Source: Demequinaceae bacterium (GTDB lineage: Bacteria; Actinomycetota; Actinomycetes; Actinomycetales; Demequinaceae). From it: a DNA stretch of 42,448 bases. A program made the position numbers and the translations under genes. The stretch is from NCBI GenBank assembly GCA_017882825.1, contig JADGOS010000003.1, positions 1 through 42,448 of the forward strand, read 5' to 3'. Positions 35,890 to 42,448 of this stretch are shown here, piece by piece; position 1 is the stretch's first letter, and each line of letters starts with the position of its first letter. The notes beneath the pieces are model-generated. The model was not told the origin of the DNA. It saw only the letters and a program-made list of their open reading frames with translations, and did no database searches.

Positions 35890-36204
35890 CTAGACGCAGC
35901 CGGCGGGCTTGGGGAGCCCAGCGATGTATGCCATCTTCTTGGCGGGCTTCGCCGGGAAGAGCTGGAACTGGAGCTTCACGGGGAATCCGCCAACGGCGTC
36001 GACGCGCCGCGTGGTTGCCGTCGTGCCCTGGCTCTTGTAGTCGGTGCGCAGGAACGTGATGACCTTCCAGTGCTCGTCGGTCATCGCGACGCCGATGTTC
36101 TTGGCGAGTTCGGCGCCCAGCTTCTCGTCCCATTCGTCGTACTCGGTGAGGAAGCCCTCGTCGTCGACGTGGACCTCGCGTCCGAGCATGTCTTGGGTTG
36201 GCAT
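35890..36204 (-). CDS. TusE/DsrC-family sulfur carrier
   Basis: A 104-aa protein of the TusE/DsrC/DsvC family, which carries a persulfide on its penultimate Cys. DEGFLTEYDEWDEKLGAELAKNIG, MTDEHWKVITFLR and the C-terminal GLPKPAGCV are diagnostic. C103 is present. The second DsrC Cys, 11 residues upstream, is Ala here (KMAYIAGLP), so it resembles single-Cys carriers such as TusE, not dissimilatory DsrC with its two-Cys arm. It lies between the SQR-like (26 bp) and DsrE-like (20 bp) genes. Confidence 0.9.
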   Translation of the reverse strand: MPTQDMLGREVHVDDEGFLTEYDEWDEKLGAELAKNIGVAMTDEHWKVITFLRTDYKSQGTTATTRRVDAVGGFPVKLQFQLFPAKPAKKMAYIAGLPKPAGCV

Positions 36205-36230
36205 GACTCATTCCTTTCTTCGAGCGGCGG

Positions 36231-37472
36231 TTAGTTACCAGCGGGGCGCCGCTTGCCTCGCATGGACATATAGGGGGAGATGGGGATGTAGCGACCGGGG
36301 AGCAGGAGCCACCAGTAGACGAACCGGAAGGCGAGTTTGCCGAGGTGGTTCAGGCGCGTCTCCTTGAGAAGGCGCATGGGGCCAAGGACGGGAATCGGGA
36401 AGGAGCCGGGCAGGGGCTCGACGTCATAGCTGAAGTCAATGAGCAGACCCTTGCCGTGTCCGGACTCGACGAAGCACGTTGCGTGCCCGTCGAACTTGTG
36501 GGTCATCTCCTTGCCGGCGATGAGCTGGAGGAAGTTCTTGGGGAAGAGGTCGAGCTCGTAATGCGCGACGGCGCCAGCCTTGGAGGTGGGGGCGTTCGTC
36601 GCGTCCCCGACGGCGAAGACGTTCGCGAACTTCGTTGACTGGAGCGTCTCCTTGTTGACGCTGACGAAGTTGAGTTCGTCGCCGAGGCCCGAACGGCCGA
36701 TGAAGTCCGCGCCCATGTTGAGCGGGATCGTCACCAGCAGGTCGAACGGGATCTCCCGCTCGTCGTAGGAGAAGATCGCCTTGGCGTCCTCGTCTACTCG
36801 CTCGATGATGTAGTCCGGCTCGACGGTGATCCTCCTCTTGCCGAGCATGTCACCGAGCGCCGCGGCCGCGACGGGCTTGGTGAACGCCCCCGGAAGCGGG
36901 GTCACGTACGTCATCTGGACCTTGTCGCGGATTCCGCGCTTGGTGAAGTACGCCTCGGCGAGGAAGGCAATCTCGAGCGGCGCGACGGGGCACTTGATCG
37001 GCATCTCGGTCACGTGGACCACGACCTTGCCGCCCTCGAACTTCTCGAGTTTGTCGCGGAGCGCGAGCGCGTCGGCGTACGTGTAGAAGGAATGGACGCT
37101 GTCGTGCCAAAGCTTGCCGTCCATCCCGGGCGTCTGGTCGGGACGCGGCGTGGTGCCGGTCGCGATCACGAGGTAGTCGTAGGCGAGGACGGTGCCATCG
37201 GTGAGGACGACGACGTTCTCCGCGGGCTTGACGTCCTGAACGGCCGCCTTGACGAGGTTCACGCCCCTCGGGATGAGTTTCGCGAGCGGCCTGCCAACCT
37301 TCTTTGGCGTGTACATGCCGACTGCGAGGAACAGATATCCGGGCTGGTAGTCGTGGGTGTCGGCCGGGTCGACGACCGTGATCTCCCACTCGGAGCGCGG
37401 AAGCTTCTTCCTGAGCTTGTTGACGGTGATGACTCCGGCCGTGCCGGCACCGATGACGAGCAGCCTGCGCAT
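36231..37472 (-). CDS. Sulfide:quinone oxidoreductase-like flavoprotein
   Basis: A 413-aa FAD protein of the SQR/FCSD family, which oxidises sulfide, usually reducing quinone and making a persulfide or polysulfide. LVIGAGTAGVITVNKL is the FAD dinucleotide motif, VIATGTTPRPDQTPG the second loop, and VFAVGDATNAPTSKAG the C-terminal FAD motif. It has only two cysteines, C161 in IKCPVAPLE and C333 in HATCFVES, at the places of the catalytic pair in type II SQR such as human SQOR. The C-terminal hydrophobic helices (VYWWLLLPGRYIPI) suit membrane attachment. The ATG at 37472 has GGAG six bases upstream; ATG 37475 is the alternative. It overlaps the regulator stop. Confidence 0.85.
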   Translation of the reverse strand: MRRLLVIGAGTAGVITVNKLRKKLPRSEWEITVVDPADTHDYQPGYLFLAVGMYTPKKVGRPLAKLIPRGVNLVKAAVQDVKPAENVVVLTDGTVLAYDYLVIATGTTPRPDQTPGMDGKLWHDSVHSFYTYADALALRDKLEKFEGGKVVVHVTEMPIKCPVAPLEIAFLAEAYFTKRGIRDKVQMTYVTPLPGAFTKPVAAAALGDMLGKRRITVEPDYIIERVDEDAKAIFSYDEREIPFDLLVTIPLNMGADFIGRSGLGDELNFVSVNKETLQSTKFANVFAVGDATNAPTSKAGAVAHYELDLFPKNFLQLIAGKEMTHKFDGHATCFVESGHGKGLLIDFSYDVEPLPGSFPIPVLGPMRLLKETRLNHLGKLAFRFVYWWLLLPGRYIPISPYMSMRGKRRPAGN

Positions 37473-38179
37473 CATTCGCTCCTAGTGGTGGGTTCGGGTC
37501 GCGAAGCGACACGGGAGAGGCTCGCCGCGACGCGGGGCAGCGCGGCGAGCACGACGGCGCGGTCCGCGGCCGTCAGGTGGTACAGGCCATCCGAGACGTC
37601 TCGAGATCCTGCGGGGAGAACGTCGCCGGGGGCAACTCCGCCCGCGAGGACCATCCCGACAAGTTGGTTGCCCTCGCGCACGAGCGCGCGCGCACATTCG
37701 AATCCATGGGGGCCGACGCGGAACGTCGGCGCGAACGCCTGCTCGTTCGCGAGTGCGCGCCAGTCCTTGAGGCACGCCTCGAGGACGGCCGGGTCATCCT
37801 GGCGCTCGGCAAACCACGCGCACGGGTTCGCGACCTCCGAGGCCGGGTTGCCCTCCATATCGGTGACGACCATCATCACTCCCAGGAGTTCGGCGGCGAG
37901 GTCCACGAGCGGCTGGAGGCGCGGCGCGTCGGCACCGGAGAGGATTCCGGTGGACGGTGTACGCGGACCCGCCGCGGCGGACGACAACTCGATCCCCGCG
38001 CCTTCCAGCAGTCCGCGGATGGGCCCGGCGGGAAACCTCCACTGGCGACCGACCTTGATCGCCGGGAGCCTTCCGTCCTGAGCCATTCGGTAGACGGTGG
38101 ACTTGTCGATCCCCAACAGGGACTCGACGTCCTCGGCGGACATGAGGTCCGCCCCGCCCTGCTCCTGCATAATCCTCAT
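37472..38179 (-). CDS. Transcriptional regulator: excisionase-type HTH plus PocR sensory domain
   Basis: A regulator of about 235 aa. The N-terminal winged HTH is of the excisionase/MerR kind: MSAEDVESLLGIDKSTVYRMAQDGRLPAIKVGRQWRFP. The C-terminal part is a PocR ligand-binding domain (LVDLAAELLGVMMVVTDMEGNPASEVANPCAWFAE, then CLKDWRALANE and FECARALVREGNQLVGMVLAGG), with the three conserved Cys. PocR senses 1,3-propanediol in Salmonella; other PocR domains may bind metal or redox ligands. Start choice: ATG 38179 lies at the predicted transcript start; ATG 38143 (MSAED) is the other good option. The frame to 38206 is unlikely. It is the first gene of the sulfur operon and so probably autoregulated. 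Confidence 0.8.
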   Translation of the reverse strand: MRIMQEQGGADLMSAEDVESLLGIDKSTVYRMAQDGRLPAIKVGRQWRFPAGPIRGLLEGAGIELSSAAAGPRTPSTGILSGADAPRLQPLVDLAAELLGVMMVVTDMEGNPASEVANPCAWFAERQDDPAVLEACLKDWRALANEQAFAPTFRVGPHGFECARALVREGNQLVGMVLAGGVAPGDVLPAGSRDVSDGLYHLTAADRAVVLAALPRVAASLSRVASRPEPTTRSE

Positions 38180-38182
38180 ACC

Positions 38183-38197
38183 ATGCAGACTATGCAT
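38183..38197 (-). promoter_or_regulatory. Candidate operator overlapping the sulfur-operon promoter
   Basis: ATGCA-GACTA-TGCAT is an inverted repeat at 38183-38197. A related ATGCAGACTGCA lies at 38242-38253, so CATGCAGACT occurs twice, 59 bases apart. The first copy overlaps a possible -10 (CATAGT, 38194-38189 on the minus strand). They may be binding sites of the regulator encoded just downstream. Confidence 0.35.
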
Positions 38198-38212
38198 CAG
38201 AGCCATCGCGGG

Positions 38213-38232
38213 GCCGGGACCAAGGTCCCCGC
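38213..38232 (-). promoter_or_regulatory. Candidate DosR/DevR-like hypoxia box, sulfur operon promoter
   Basis: The core GGGACC-AA-GGTCCC (38216-38229) is a perfect 14-bp palindrome. The 20-mer around it matches 14 of 20 positions of the DosR consensus and 16 of 20 positions of the box before hyhB. Its centre is about 41 bases upstream of the start predicted from the CATAGT -10 at 38194-38189. It might instead be a simple GC palindrome. Confidence 0.42.
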
Positions 38233-38241
38233 CTGCCTCTC

Positions 38242-38253
38242 ATGCAGACTGCA
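38242..38253 (-). promoter_or_regulatory. Second copy of the CATGCAGACT operator-like motif
   Basis: ATGCAGACTGCA at 38242-38253 is an imperfect inverted repeat and shares CATGCAGACT with the site at 38183-38197. It lies upstream of the DosR-like box, in the space after the lppM-like terminator. Confidence 0.3.
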
Positions 38254-38290
38254 GGGGGCGCACCAAGAGATGTCGCGATCGCGGGGCGGG

Positions 38291-38334
38291 ACGCAGAGGC
38301 GGGCGGGGCCGAGTTGCCCCGCCCGCCTCTGCGT
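38291..38334 (-). terminator. Strong terminator after the LppM-like gene
   Basis: ACGCAGAGGCGGGCGGGGC (38291-38309) and its exact reverse complement (38316-38334) form a perfect 19-bp stem with a 6-nt loop, CGAGTT. It starts 30 bases after the lppM-like stop and insulates the sulfur operon from upstream transcription. No U-tract. Confidence 0.8.
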
Positions 38335-38364
38335 CTATACGTCTGCGGGCCATTTGTCCGCGAT

Positions 38365-39333
38365 CTACTTGTCCGCGGGCTTCTGGCCTTCCCCCTCCGC
38401 CGCGGTCGCAGGCGCCTTGGCACCTGCTGGCTCGGTGGGGGGCGCATCGGAGGCGAGCGGTGGAACCGGGATCGCCTTCCGCCCTCGCGTCGTCGCGACG
38501 AGCGCTCCGGCGAGCCCGGCGAGCACCGCGAGCAGTGCGGCGCCCGCAATCCAGACCCACGGCGGAATGCTCGAGCCCGAGTCCTCGCCCGGTGCCGTGA
38601 TGAGCGTCGGGCTTGGGCTCGTAACGGGCGACGGCGAGGCGCTCGGTTCGGCGCTCGGCGTCACCACCACGGTCACGACCGGTTGGGGTGCCGCGCTGGG
38701 TACGGGGTTGGGCACCGGGTCCCCGCTCGGGAAGAACAGCTGCCCGATACCGGGAATCAGGTGGACCAGGGTCCCCCCCTTGCCCCGGGCGGTGGGCGCG
38801 TTCGCCAAGGTCACCATGTCCCATGCTGCCCACCCGGGCGTTTCGCCCGCGGCAGAGGTCTCCTTGGCACCGGTCTGTTGGATCAGCTTCCCGGGGAAAC
38901 TCACGGTGAGTTGCATGAAGCCGTCACCGTCGATGATCGCCTGCCGCGACGAGTCATCACCGGGCGTGGGCGTGTAGCCGTTGACCACGTACTCGTTGTT
39001 GTCGTCCTTGAGGATCTGAATGCCCCAGGTGTTCGCCACGGCCCCCGAGAAGGTCGCGACCGGTTCGTCGACGAAGTCGACGTGGTATCCCTTCCACTTC
39101 CCGTTGTCGAAGGGCGTGACCGTCGCGTTGGCGAAGAACGCGGCGATGTCGCCAGCGCCCGTCCCGCGGTAGGGGTCCGAAGCGCTGGTGTACGCCTCGT
39201 CAAGGGCGATGTACACGGTCCCGTCGACCGTGTCGTCCGGTTGAATGTAGTAGTAGGCGCTCTGGCGCAGGCACCCCGTGAGGGCGAGAAGGGCGAGCCC
39301 GGCGAGGCACGCGGCGACGAACTTGTGGCGCAT
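38365..39333 (-). CDS. LppM-like lipoprotein (1)
   Basis: A 322-aa lipoprotein. LALLALTGC is the lipobox. The mature N-terminal domain (about 25-190; YYYIQPDDTVDGTVYIALDEAYTSA, GYHVDFVDEPVATFSG, LTVSFPGKLIQQTG, WDMVTLANAP) resembles LppM of mycobacteria, which has a lipid-binding-like fold. A Pro/Ser/Thr-rich linker, a membrane helix (VWIAGAALLAVLAGLAGALVA), and an Ala/Pro-rich cytosolic tail follow. The second ATG (39333) is chosen because AGGAG is six bases upstream; the ATG at 39339 directly abuts it. It shares its domain plan with the lipoprotein at 40728-41429. Confidence 0.83.
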   Translation of the reverse strand: MRHKFVAACLAGLALLALTGCLRQSAYYYIQPDDTVDGTVYIALDEAYTSASDPYRGTGAGDIAAFFANATVTPFDNGKWKGYHVDFVDEPVATFSGAVANTWGIQILKDDNNEYVVNGYTPTPGDDSSRQAIIDGDGFMQLTVSFPGKLIQQTGAKETSAAGETPGWAAWDMVTLANAPTARGKGGTLVHLIPGIGQLFFPSGDPVPNPVPSAAPQPVVTVVVTPSAEPSASPSPVTSPSPTLITAPGEDSGSSIPPWVWIAGAALLAVLAGLAGALVATTRGRKAIPVPPLASDAPPTEPAGAKAPATAAEGEGQKPADK

Positions 39334-39399
39334 CGTCATCTCCTTTGTTGACGTACGCTCACGCTACCGCGAAGGCGAAATGAGCGGCAGGGTCCTGAC

Positions 39400-40641
39400 T
39401 CAGAAGCTCGGCGGGACGGGCGGGACTTCAATCTCCGAGTCAACCGCGTCGGCCTCGGCGCCTCGCACCGAACGCAGCCACGGAATGGTCGCGACCGCCG
39501 CCACCGCGACGAGAAGGGCCGACCCGCCCGCGAGTGCAAGCCCGGCGCGGGCCCCGGTCTTCTCGATCAGCCCACCCGCTAGCCAGGCCCCAGCTCCTAC
39601 CCCGATGCCGATGCCGATGCGAAGCCACGCGAGCCCTTCCATCAACTGGTCCTTCTTGACCGATCGCTGGATGACGTTGTCCGAACTCGCGAGAAGCGGC
39701 GCGATCACCGAGCCAGCGAAGAACCCGACCGCGCTGAAGAGGACCAGGTTAGGTTGCACCGCGAGCAGTGAGAATCCCGCGGCGACCAGGAGCGACACGG
39801 CCACGATCCGACTCCACAGCGGGGACTTCCACTTCCGGGATCCATAGGTGAGGCCGCCGAGGAAGGAGCCGAGAGAGAGGACACCGAGCGCCGCGCCCGC
39901 CCACGCCTTCTGGCCGAGGGAGTCGGCGAACGCCACCGTGGAGATATCGAAGGCACCGAACATGAGCCCCAGCGCCGCGGCGATGAGGCTCACCGCGATC
40001 ACGGGAGGCGGCACGTGAAACCCGAGGCTCGCCCCTTCCGTGCCCGTCCGGGGCGGGGGCTCCGTCGCCTTCTGGGGGAGCAGGATGGCCATGCCGATGA
40101 CGAGGGCGGCGGACGACACCACGAGCCCTGCGGCGGGGTGGACGCTCGTCGCGAGGATCGCGGCAAGCGACGGCCCGGCGATGTACAGGGTCTCGTCGAG
40201 GGCGCCCTCGAGGGAAAAGGCCGCATGGATCTCCTGATCCGTCGTGAGCATGTGCGACCAGCGCGCTCGGGTCAGCGAGCCGAGGGGTCCCGTGAAGGAC
40301 GCGAAGACCACCGCGATCCAGAGAACGGGCTCCGGCCCGCGCGTCATCGCGGTGGAGATCGCGATCACGACCCCCACGATGTGGAGCCCGACCATCGGCC
40401 ACATCGCCGCGCGCTGGCCGACGCGGTCGACGATCCGCGCGGTCGGCACGGTCTGAAGCGCCCACACGAACACCCCGATGGCGGCGACCCTGCCCGCCAC
40501 GGCATACGACGAGTACTGAATCTGGATCATCAGGATGAGGCTGATGTTGAACATCGAGCCGACGAGCCGGGAGAGGAGGCCGGCGAAAACGAACGACGAC
40601 GCCCCCGGCTTGCTGAGCAACCTGCGGTAGTCGTCGAACAT
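39400..40641 (-). CDS. MFS transporter, paralogue of the one at 4.6-5.9 kb
   Basis: A 413-aa, 12-helix major facilitator. MFDDYRRLLSKPGASSFVFAGLLSRLV is the N-terminus, IQIQYSSYAVAGRVAAIGVF follows, and RIVDRVGQRAAMWP is the loop 2-3 motif. Shared segments with the first transporter include AFSLEGALDETLYIAGPSLA (AFSLESSLDEMLFIAGPAMT there) and FDISTVAFADSLG (VDISTVAFADELG). The substrate is unknown. A GIGIGVGAGAWLAGG run near residue 350 is coded by a GATGCC repeat. It lies between two LppM-like lipoprotein genes on the same strand, 60 bp before the second. Confidence 0.9.
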   Translation of the reverse strand: MFDDYRRLLSKPGASSFVFAGLLSRLVGSMFNISLILMIQIQYSSYAVAGRVAAIGVFVWALQTVPTARIVDRVGQRAAMWPMVGLHIVGVVIAISTAMTRGPEPVLWIAVVFASFTGPLGSLTRARWSHMLTTDQEIHAAFSLEGALDETLYIAGPSLAAILATSVHPAAGLVVSSAALVIGMAILLPQKATEPPPRTGTEGASLGFHVPPPVIAVSLIAAALGLMFGAFDISTVAFADSLGQKAWAGAALGVLSLGSFLGGLTYGSRKWKSPLWSRIVAVSLLVAAGFSLLAVQPNLVLFSAVGFFAGSVIAPLLASSDNVIQRSVKKDQLMEGLAWLRIGIGIGVGAGAWLAGGLIEKTGARAGLALAGGSALLVAVAAVATIPWLRSVRGAEADAVDSEIEVPPVPPSF

Positions 40642-40660
40642 CGCCCTAGGCTCTCATGTG

Positions 40661-40728
40661 GCAACGACGACGGCCGGAAGCGCGGAAGGCGATCCCTCGC
40701 CCCGATCGCGTCCGGCCGTCGTCGTCGC
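40661..40728 (-). terminator. Long hairpin terminator after the second LppM-like gene
   Basis: GCAACGACGACGGCCGGA (40661-40678) pairs with TCCGGCCGTCGTCGTCGC (40711-40728): 15 bp unbroken, one mismatch and two more bp. A small inner stem (GCGAT/ATCGC) sits in the loop. It begins at the lipoprotein stop codon and ends 20 bases before the MFS start. Confidence 0.7.
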
Positions 40729-41429
40729 TAGGCCGAAGGCTCGACCGCACCCGGCGCTTCGTCTTCGGGACGGGCGTCGTCCGTGGGAGAGCCGCCCTTG
40801 CGGCGCTTCAGCAGGACGATCCCCACGATGACAAGTGCCACAATCGCGACGGCGACGATGATGATCACGGCCACCGGTGAACTCGTGCCGCCACCGATCG
40901 CCGAACCCGTGGCGTGGGGCGCCTCGGTCAGGGTCAGAAGGTCCCAGGTGACCGTCGTGCCCTTGAGGGTTCCGTTGTGTTCGGTGACCTTTCCAGGAAA
41001 CGTGATGGCCATGGTCGCAATCGCACCCGAACCCGCCGGAAGTCCTTGAGTCTGCGAGGCATCAGGCGCCTTCCCCTGGAACACGAAGGTGTCGCCTTCG
41101 CGCGTGATCGTGCCATCGACGCCCTTAAAGGAAGCGAGGGGTTCGTCGCTGAAGGTAATCCGGGTTCCTACGTATCCATCCTGCTTGTAGGGGGTGACCT
41201 TCGCGTTGACCATCGTGTTGGTGCCGGAGTCCGCGTTCAACTGGTCGGCAAAGGCTTGGTCCGTCATGCCCATCGACGCGCCAATGCCCTCCTGGACGGC
41301 GACGATCATCTCGCCGCTCGCGGTGTTGTTCTCATGCAGGGTGACATCGCTGATGATGCGAACGCAGCTGCTCAGGCTCAGAACGAGAATTGCGGTCGCG
41401 ACGATCGCACCCATCTTCTTGAGGTTCAT
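40728..41429 (-). CDS. LppM-like lipoprotein (2)
   Basis: A 233-aa lipoprotein. ILVLSLSSC is the lipobox. The extracytoplasmic domain (about 22-165) has DVTLHENNTASGEMIVAVQEGIG, GTRITFSDEPLASFKG, MAITFPGKVTEHNG and VTWDLLTLTEAP. These align by eye with HVDFVDEPVATFSG, LTVSFPGKLIQQTG and WDMVTLANAP of the first copy. A Gly/Ser linker, one membrane helix (PVAVIIIVAVAIVALVIVGIVLL), KRRKGG and an acidic tail follow. It is shorter than copy 1 by about 90 aa. ATG at 41429 has a GAGGG run seven to eight bases upstream. It is upstream of the MFS gene but separated by the hairpin at 40661-40728. Confidence 0.83.
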   Translation of the reverse strand: MNLKKMGAIVATAILVLSLSSCVRIISDVTLHENNTASGEMIVAVQEGIGASMGMTDQAFADQLNADSGTNTMVNAKVTPYKQDGYVGTRITFSDEPLASFKGVDGTITREGDTFVFQGKAPDASQTQGLPAGSGAIATMAITFPGKVTEHNGTLKGTTVTWDLLTLTEAPHATGSAIGGGTSSPVAVIIIVAVAIVALVIVGIVLLKRRKGGSPTDDARPEDEAPGAVEPSA

Positions 41430-41508
41430 AGTTTTCCCTCTCCGCCGTGAAGACCCCCGCGCCGGGGCGGGCGGTCACGTCAATCCTGGCAGAAGGGGGG
41501 CGCCGCGG

Positions 41509-42448
41509 CTATTGGAGCGCCTCGGCCACTACCTCTGCCGCGGCCGCTTGAACCTCACCCAGGTGCGCCTCCGACACGAACGATTCCGCGTAGATCTTGT
41601 ACACGTCCTCCGTGCCGGACGGGCGCGCGGCAAACCAGGCGTCCTTCGTTGCGACCTTGAGCCCGCCGATGGGTGCGCCGTTTCCGGGAGCCGACGTGAG
41701 CGTCGCGGTGATGCGCCCCCCCGCGAGCGTGGTTGCCCGAACCCGGTCGGGAGAGAGCGCCGCGAGGGCGGCCTTCTGCGATGGAGTCGCCGGAGCGTCA
41801 ATCCTGGCGTACCAGCTTTCGCCCAGCCGATCGACAAGCCCGCGGTGAAGGGCCGCGGGCGAGGCTCCCGTCGTGGCCGAGATCTCGCTCGCGAGAAGGG
41901 CGAGGATGAGGCCGTCCTTGTCGGTGGTCCACACACGCCCGTCGCGCCGGAGGAAGCTCGCGCCCGCGGACTCCTCGCCGCCGAACGCGATCGAGCCATC
42001 GAGGAGACCCTGCACGAACCACTTGAAACCCACGGGGACCTCGATCACGGTGCGCCCGAGGTCGCGCCCCACGCGATCGATGAGCGCCGACGAGACGAGG
42101 GTCTTCCCGATCGCCGCGTCGTCCCGCCACGCCGGCCGCGCGCCGCCGTACAGGTAGGCGATCGCGGAGGCGAGGAAGTGGTTGGGATTCATGAGTCCGC
42201 CATCGGGAGTGACGATCCCGTGGCGATCCGCGTCCGCGTCGTTGCCCGTGGCGATGTCGTACGGCGCGTCGTGGGACATGAGCGCCCTCAGGCTCGCCAT
42301 GGCGTAGGGGGAAGAGCAGTCCATGCGGATCTTGCCGTCCCAATCCAGGGTCATGAAGGCCCAGCGTGGATCGACGTCGGGGTGGACCACCGTCAGGTCG
42401 AGGCGGTGCTCCTCACCGATGGCACCCCAGTAGTCCACGGAGGCGCCG
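41509..42448 (-). CDS. pgm: Phosphoglucomutase, C-terminal part (cut by right edge)
   Basis: The last ~313 residues of an alpha-D-glucose phosphate-specific phosphoglucomutase, which interconverts glucose-1-phosphate and glucose-6-phosphate. [13 protein letters not shown] is the metal-binding loop (DxDxDR), [16 protein letters not shown] the sugar-binding loop and [15 protein letters not shown] the phosphate-binding loop. The E. coli enzyme is 546 aa, so over 200 N-terminal residues, including the catalytic Ser, lie beyond position 42448. The frame is open to the edge; the apparent GTG start near 42438 is internal. Confidence 0.95.
   Translation of the reverse strand, partial: GASVDYWGAIGEEHRLDLTVVHPDVDPRWAFMTLDWDGKIRMDCSSPYAMASLRALMSHDAPYDIATGNDADADRHGIVTPDGGLMNPNHFLASAIAYLYGGARPAWRDDAAIGKTLVSSALIDRVGRDLGRTVIEVPVGFKWFVQGLLDGSIAFGGEESAGASFLRRDGRVWTTDKDGLILALLASEISATTGASPAALHRGLVDRLGESWYARIDAPATPSQKAALAALSPDRVRATTLAGGRITATLTSAPGNGAPIGGLKVATKDAWFAARPSGTEDVYKIYAESFVSEAHLGEVQAAAAEVVAEALQ

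Noticed and set aside
37577-38977. 466-aa plus-strand ORF across the regulator and first LppM-like gene
   Set aside because: It spans two real minus-strand genes and a terminator and has shadow composition.

Overview
The window is about 42.4 kb of high-GC DNA, packed with genes that often overlap by 1-4 bases and frequently start with GTG or TTG. Gene content points to an actinobacterium: LppM-type lipoproteins, OmpR-family two-component operons, cobalamin-independent MetE, an actinobacterial-style group 3b [NiFe] hydrogenase, and a 6C-like small RNA. I cannot place it below phylum. I see no rRNA, tRNA, CRISPR array, insertion sequence or prophage gene.

Layout. 1-4.1 kb: the 5' end of a DNA-3-methyladenine glycosylase (tag) on the minus strand, then metF and metE (methionine synthesis) on the plus strand, with an OsmC-like peroxidase between them on the minus strand. 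4.1-18.4 kb is almost entirely minus strand: a GNAT acetyltransferase, an MFS transporter, a 400-bp intergenic region with a promoter and a multi-hairpin RNA, a 2367-aa DUF11-repeat surface protein, a KhtTU-like K+/H+ antiporter pair, a degenerate APH-fold pseudokinase, and a two-component system led by a Met/Gly-rich membrane protein. 18.6-20.9 kb carries four small plus-strand metabolic or unknown genes. 21.1-28.1 kb is a seven-gene MacAB-type export operon: a lipoprotein, two adaptors, ATPase, permease, response regulator and sensor kinase.

28.2-38.2 kb is the most interesting part. A nine-gene plus-strand operon encodes a cytosolic group 3b NAD(P)-linked [NiFe] hydrogenase (HyhB, a cyclic-nucleotide-binding protein, HyhG, HyhS, HyhL), its maturation protease and HypC, an EamA transporter and a DUF6390-like protein. 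It converges, across a strong bidirectional terminator, on a minus-strand sulfur operon: a PocR-domain regulator, a sulfide:quinone oxidoreductase-like flavoprotein, a TusE/DsrC-like sulfur carrier and a DsrE-like protein. Both promoter regions carry a similar palindrome (core GACCAA-R-GTCCC) that resembles the DosR/DevR hypoxia box, at about -42 relative to a plausible -10 element in each case. My reading is one hypoxia-controlled H2/sulfur redox module. This is an inference.

38.3-42.4 kb holds two paralogous LppM-like lipoproteins flanking a second MFS transporter, which is a paralogue of the one at 4.6-5.9 kb, and the 3' part of phosphoglucomutase (pgm), cut by the right edge.
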